A stretch of 64,000 bases of DNA, from NCBI RefSeq assembly GCF_002210095.1, contig NZ_AQQR01000002.1, forward strand, positions 655,169-719,168. Reading direction: 5' to 3'. The notes under the pieces are model-generated. The model was not told the origin of the DNA and did not search any database. It saw only the letters and a program-made list of their open reading frames with translations. The DNA is from Marinibacterium profundimaris (GTDB lineage: Bacteria > Pseudomonadota > Alphaproteobacteria > Rhodobacterales > Rhodobacteraceae). Numbering within the stretch: the first letter of the stretch is position 1; each line of letters begins with the position of its first letter. Positions 62,031 through 64,000 of this stretch are shown piece after piece. The position numbers and the translations under genes are program-made.

Positions 62031-62933
62031 ATGGCTTTTCGCTGGAAGAACGATCTGACCCGGGCCGACGTGACGCCCGAAGCCGTCTGGCTCAACCGCC
62101 GCCAGATTCTGGGCGGGGCGGCCGGGCTGGGGCTGGGCGCCATCGCCGGGGGCGCGCGCGCATCCGGCGATCTTGAGCCCAACGACTGGGAAGAGATCAC
62201 GACCTTCAACAATTTCTACGAATTCGGCACGGGCAAGAACGATCCGGCCCAGAATGCGCACATGATGACGACCAGCCCCTGGTCGATCACCATCGATGGC
62301 ATGGTCGACCGCCCGGGCGAATACGGGTTCGAACAGATCATGGAGGCGATGAGCGTCGAGGAGCGGATCTATCGCTTCCGCTGTGTCGAGGCCTGGTCGA
62401 TGGTCATCCCCTGGAACGGGTTCGAACTGGCCGACCTGCTTGAGATCGCGGGCGTGCAGGGCGGGGCGAAATACGTCGCGTTCGAGACCCTGCTGCGCCC
62501 CGACGAGATGCCGGGCGTGTCGCGGCCGGTGATCGAATGGCCCTATGTCGAGGGGCTGCGCCTGGACGAGGCGATGCATCCGCTGACGATCATGGCCACG
62601 GGGATCTACGGCAAGCCGATCCCGAACCAGAACGGCGCGCCCATCCGGCTCGTGGTGCCGTGGAAGTACGGCTACAAGTCCATCAAGTCGATCGTACGGA
62701 TCACGCTGACCGACAGCGAGCCGCCCACCGCCTGGAACAAGTACGCGCCGAACGAATACGGCTTCTATTCCAACGTGAACCCCAACCGCCCGCATCCGCG
62801 ATGGAGCCAGGCGACGGAGAAGCGCATCGGCGCGGGGCTGCTGGCGCGGCGGCAGCCGACCCTGATGTTCAACGGCTATGAGGACCAGGTCGCGTCGATG
62901 TACGAGGGCATGGACCTGATCAAGTACCATTGA
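62031..62933 (+). CDS. msrP: Periplasmic methionine sulfoxide reductase catalytic subunit
   Basis: MsrP (YedY) reduces oxidised methionines in envelope proteins, using molybdopterin. The 300-residue precursor has a Tat signal with the twin-arginine NRRQILGG at residues 22-29, the Moco-binding cysteine in YRFRCVEAWSMVIPW (Cys118), and conserved VPWKYGYKSIKSI. I choose ATG 62031; ATG 62010 upstream would add seven residues made of the ribosome-binding region (GAAAGGGAGCC). It is followed by a small cysteine-rich protein and msrQ with overlapping reading frames. Confidence 0.93.
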   Translation: MAFRWKNDLTRADVTPEAVWLNRRQILGGAAGLGLGAIAGGARASGDLEPNDWEEITTFNNFYEFGTGKNDPAQNAHMMTTSPWSITIDGMVDRPGEYGFEQIMEAMSVEERIYRFRCVEAWSMVIPWNGFELADLLEIAGVQGGAKYVAFETLLRPDEMPGVSRPVIEWPYVEGLRLDEAMHPLTIMATGIYGKPIPNQNGAPIRLVVPWKYGYKSIKSIVRITLTDSEPPTAWNKYAPNEYGFYSNVNPNRPHPRWSQATEKRIGAGLLARRQPTLMFNGYEDQVASMYEGMDLIKYH

Positions 62934-63133
62934 CCGAACGCGTCTCCATACTGACCTGCCCGCAGTGCGGGGCGGCATCGACGGAGAGGATGCCGGAGGA
63001 CATGTGCCTTTTCTTCCATGAGTGCACGTCCTGCGGCGTTCTCCTGCGGCCGAAGCCCGGCGATTGCTGTGTCTTCTGCTCGTACGGGACGGTGCCCTGT
63101 CCGCCGGTCCAGCAGGGCCGGTGCTGTGCGTGA
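62930..63133 (+). CDS. Small GDCCVxC-domain cysteine-rich protein
   Basis: A 67-residue protein with an N-terminal CPQCG zinc-ribbon-like pair and the hallmark PGDCCVFCSYGTVPCPPVQ, with ten cysteines overall. Members of this small family, some of which contain selenocysteine in place of a cysteine, have no established function. The start is TTG at 62930, overlapping the msrP stop; its stop overlaps the GTG start of msrQ. Such tight packing between msrP and msrQ suggests it belongs to the oxidised-protein repair unit, perhaps as a thiol or metal-handling accessory; this is inference. Confidence 0.8.
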   Translation: MTERVSILTCPQCGAASTERMPEDMCLFFHECTSCGVLLRPKPGDCCVFCSYGTVPCPPVQQGRCCA

Positions 63134-63740
63134 CGCGATTACGGCCAGCCTGTCACAGCGCCTGACCGCGCAGGCGCGCAAGGTCCCGGAATGGTGTGTG
63201 TATATAGTGGGGGCGCTGCCGGCGCCCTGGCTGTTCTGGCAGGCGCTGACCGGCGCGCTGGGTGTCGAGCCGATCGAGGCGCTGGAGCATGAATACGGCC
63301 GGCTGGCGTTGCAGCTGCTGCTGGCCGGGCTGGCGGTGACGCCGCTGTGGCGGCTGACCGGCGTGAACCTGGTGAAGTTCCGCAGGCCGCTTGGGCTTCT
63401 GGCCTTCTTCTATCTGTGCCTGCATTTCCTGGTCTGGCTGCTGCTGGACGTGCAGATCCTGTCCCAGGCCTGGGCGGATATCGTGAAGCGTCCCTTCATC
63501 ACCATCGGCATGGCGGGCTTCCTTCTGCTGGTGCCGCTGGCCGTGACCTCCACCCGGAAGGCGATCCGGCGCATGGGGCCCAAAGCCTGGGGGCGGCTGC
63601 ACCGCCTGGTCTATGTCGCTGTCGGGCTGGGGGTGCTGCACTTCGTGATGGGGCGGAAGGGGTTGCAATACGAACCGCTGGTCTACGCCGGGATCCTGGT
63701 GGTGCTGCTGGGACTGCGGCTGGTGCCCCGCAGGCGGTAA
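63126..63740 (+). CDS. msrQ: Methionine sulfoxide reductase heme-binding membrane subunit
   Basis: MsrQ (YedZ) is a b-type heme membrane protein passing electrons from the respiratory chain to MsrP. The 204-residue protein has about five to six hydrophobic segments, YLCLHFLVWLLLD with a heme-ligand histidine, RLHRLVYVAVGLGVLHFVMG with two more, and the ferric-reductase-like HLxxW pattern. The start is GTG at 63126, overlapping the stop of the GDCCVxC gene by 8 bases. Confidence 0.9.
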   Translation: MRDAITASLSQRLTAQARKVPEWCVYIVGALPAPWLFWQALTGALGVEPIEALEHEYGRLALQLLLAGLAVTPLWRLTGVNLVKFRRPLGLLAFFYLCLHFLVWLLLDVQILSQAWADIVKRPFITIGMAGFLLLVPLAVTSTRKAIRRMGPKAWGRLHRLVYVAVGLGVLHFVMGRKGLQYEPLVYAGILVVLLGLRLVPRRR

Positions 63741-64000
63741 GGCTGGTCCGCCCTGATCGGGGGTGGCCGGGCTGAATCGGACCTGATCGGGGCTGTCGCC
63801 GGGGAAGGCTGGGGGTAACTTTGTGGAAAACGCACAGGATTCGATCAGGGGCCTGCGATCCGGTCGGGAAACGGCGGTTCCGGCGGGCTTCGATGTGAAA
63901 AAATGAGACAATAAATCGTTAAATATCAGTCTGTTGCTATCTCATACGAAGAAAAAATGACATTGACTGAAAAAAGCGCTTGCGGGTTTTGGGCAGTATC
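63741..64000. other. AT-rich gene-free right edge
   Basis: 260 bases with no recognisable gene. From about 63890 the sequence turns sharply AT-rich (AAAAAATGAGACAATAAATC and similar), then TTGACTGAAAAAAGCGCTTG near the end, which looks like a strong promoter upstream region for a gene beyond the window. Confidence 0.45.

Noticed and set aside
1..64000. CRISPR arrays, transposons, rRNA genes, riboswitches
   Set aside because: No regular direct-repeat arrays, no transposase frames, no rRNA or tmRNA-like sequence and no convincing riboswitch aptamer seen. The dispersed repeats are too scattered for an array.

Overview
The window is a GC-rich chromosomal segment from an alphaproteobacterium, most likely Rhodobacteraceae (the Rhodobacter/Roseobacter/Paracoccus group). 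The evidence is a divergent rpoE-chrR block facing an FAD oxidase/DUF1365/MFS/DUF3833/SDR operon, an endonuclease-type MutL, a long-form DeoC, and short intergenic repeats of a kind I associate with this group. Almost all genes are ordinary housekeeping or catabolic genes, and many neighbours overlap by ATGA. No species can be assigned from sequence alone.

Layout. 1-8 kb: end of an M16 peptidase-like gene, then a leftward deoC-aldehyde dehydrogenase pair and a fused hydantoinase/oxoprolinase. 8-12.7 kb: mutL, rmuC and a membrane nucleotidyl cyclase. 12.9-19.1 kb: the leftward rpoE-chrR singlet-oxygen-type sigma/anti-sigma pair and the divergent five-gene operon; both directions carry near-identical -35/-10 motifs with an 18-base spacer. 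19.2-23.2 kb: DUF3775 protein, a saccharopine-dehydrogenase pair with a GST, and a histidine phosphatase. 23.6-28.1 kb: SH3 protein, M20 amidohydrolase and a leftward histidine kinase/response regulator pair. 28.4-37.3 kb: a Liv-type ABC importer bracketed by two acyl-CoA ligase-like genes, with a small membrane protein between the permeases, probably for uptake and CoA activation of an organic acid. 37.6-39.3 kb: an iron-type fused permease. 39.4-46.8 kb: a leftward sugar ABC operon ending in an SMP-30 lactonase, divergent from a GAF histidine kinase/NarL-like regulator, with clustered TGCGGG half-sites between them. 46.9-53.3 kb: CobW GTPase, an amidohydrolase remnant, XRE-cupin regulator, zinc-independent rpmJ, tRNA-Val, N-formylglutamate amidohydrolase, dinB, NUDIX and pyrF. 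53.65-56.3 kb: clpB. 60.3-63.7 kb: a glutamate-synthase-like FMN protein and msrP-msrQ with a small GDCCVxC protein gene inserted between them.

The most interesting locus is 56.4-58.3 kb, between clpB and a ParB-like gene: a less GC-rich island holding one reverse transcriptase-TIR fusion. The RT has the retron hallmarks (NAxxH, YADD, VTG) and the C-terminal TIR domain keeps a candidate catalytic glutamate, so it is most simply read as a retron-TIR anti-phage module; its msr-msd RNA should lie just upstream but could not be folded by eye.

The second notable signal is non-coding. One composite element (an 18-bp perfect palindrome TGTCCCACGCGTGGGACA followed, always 37 bases later, by a GGATTAAC-like block) occurs three times. 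A separate GGAGTATTTGG/AAGGTGAAG element occurs six times between genes. Two perfect inverted repeats of 20-21 bp flank the dinB-pyrF region.
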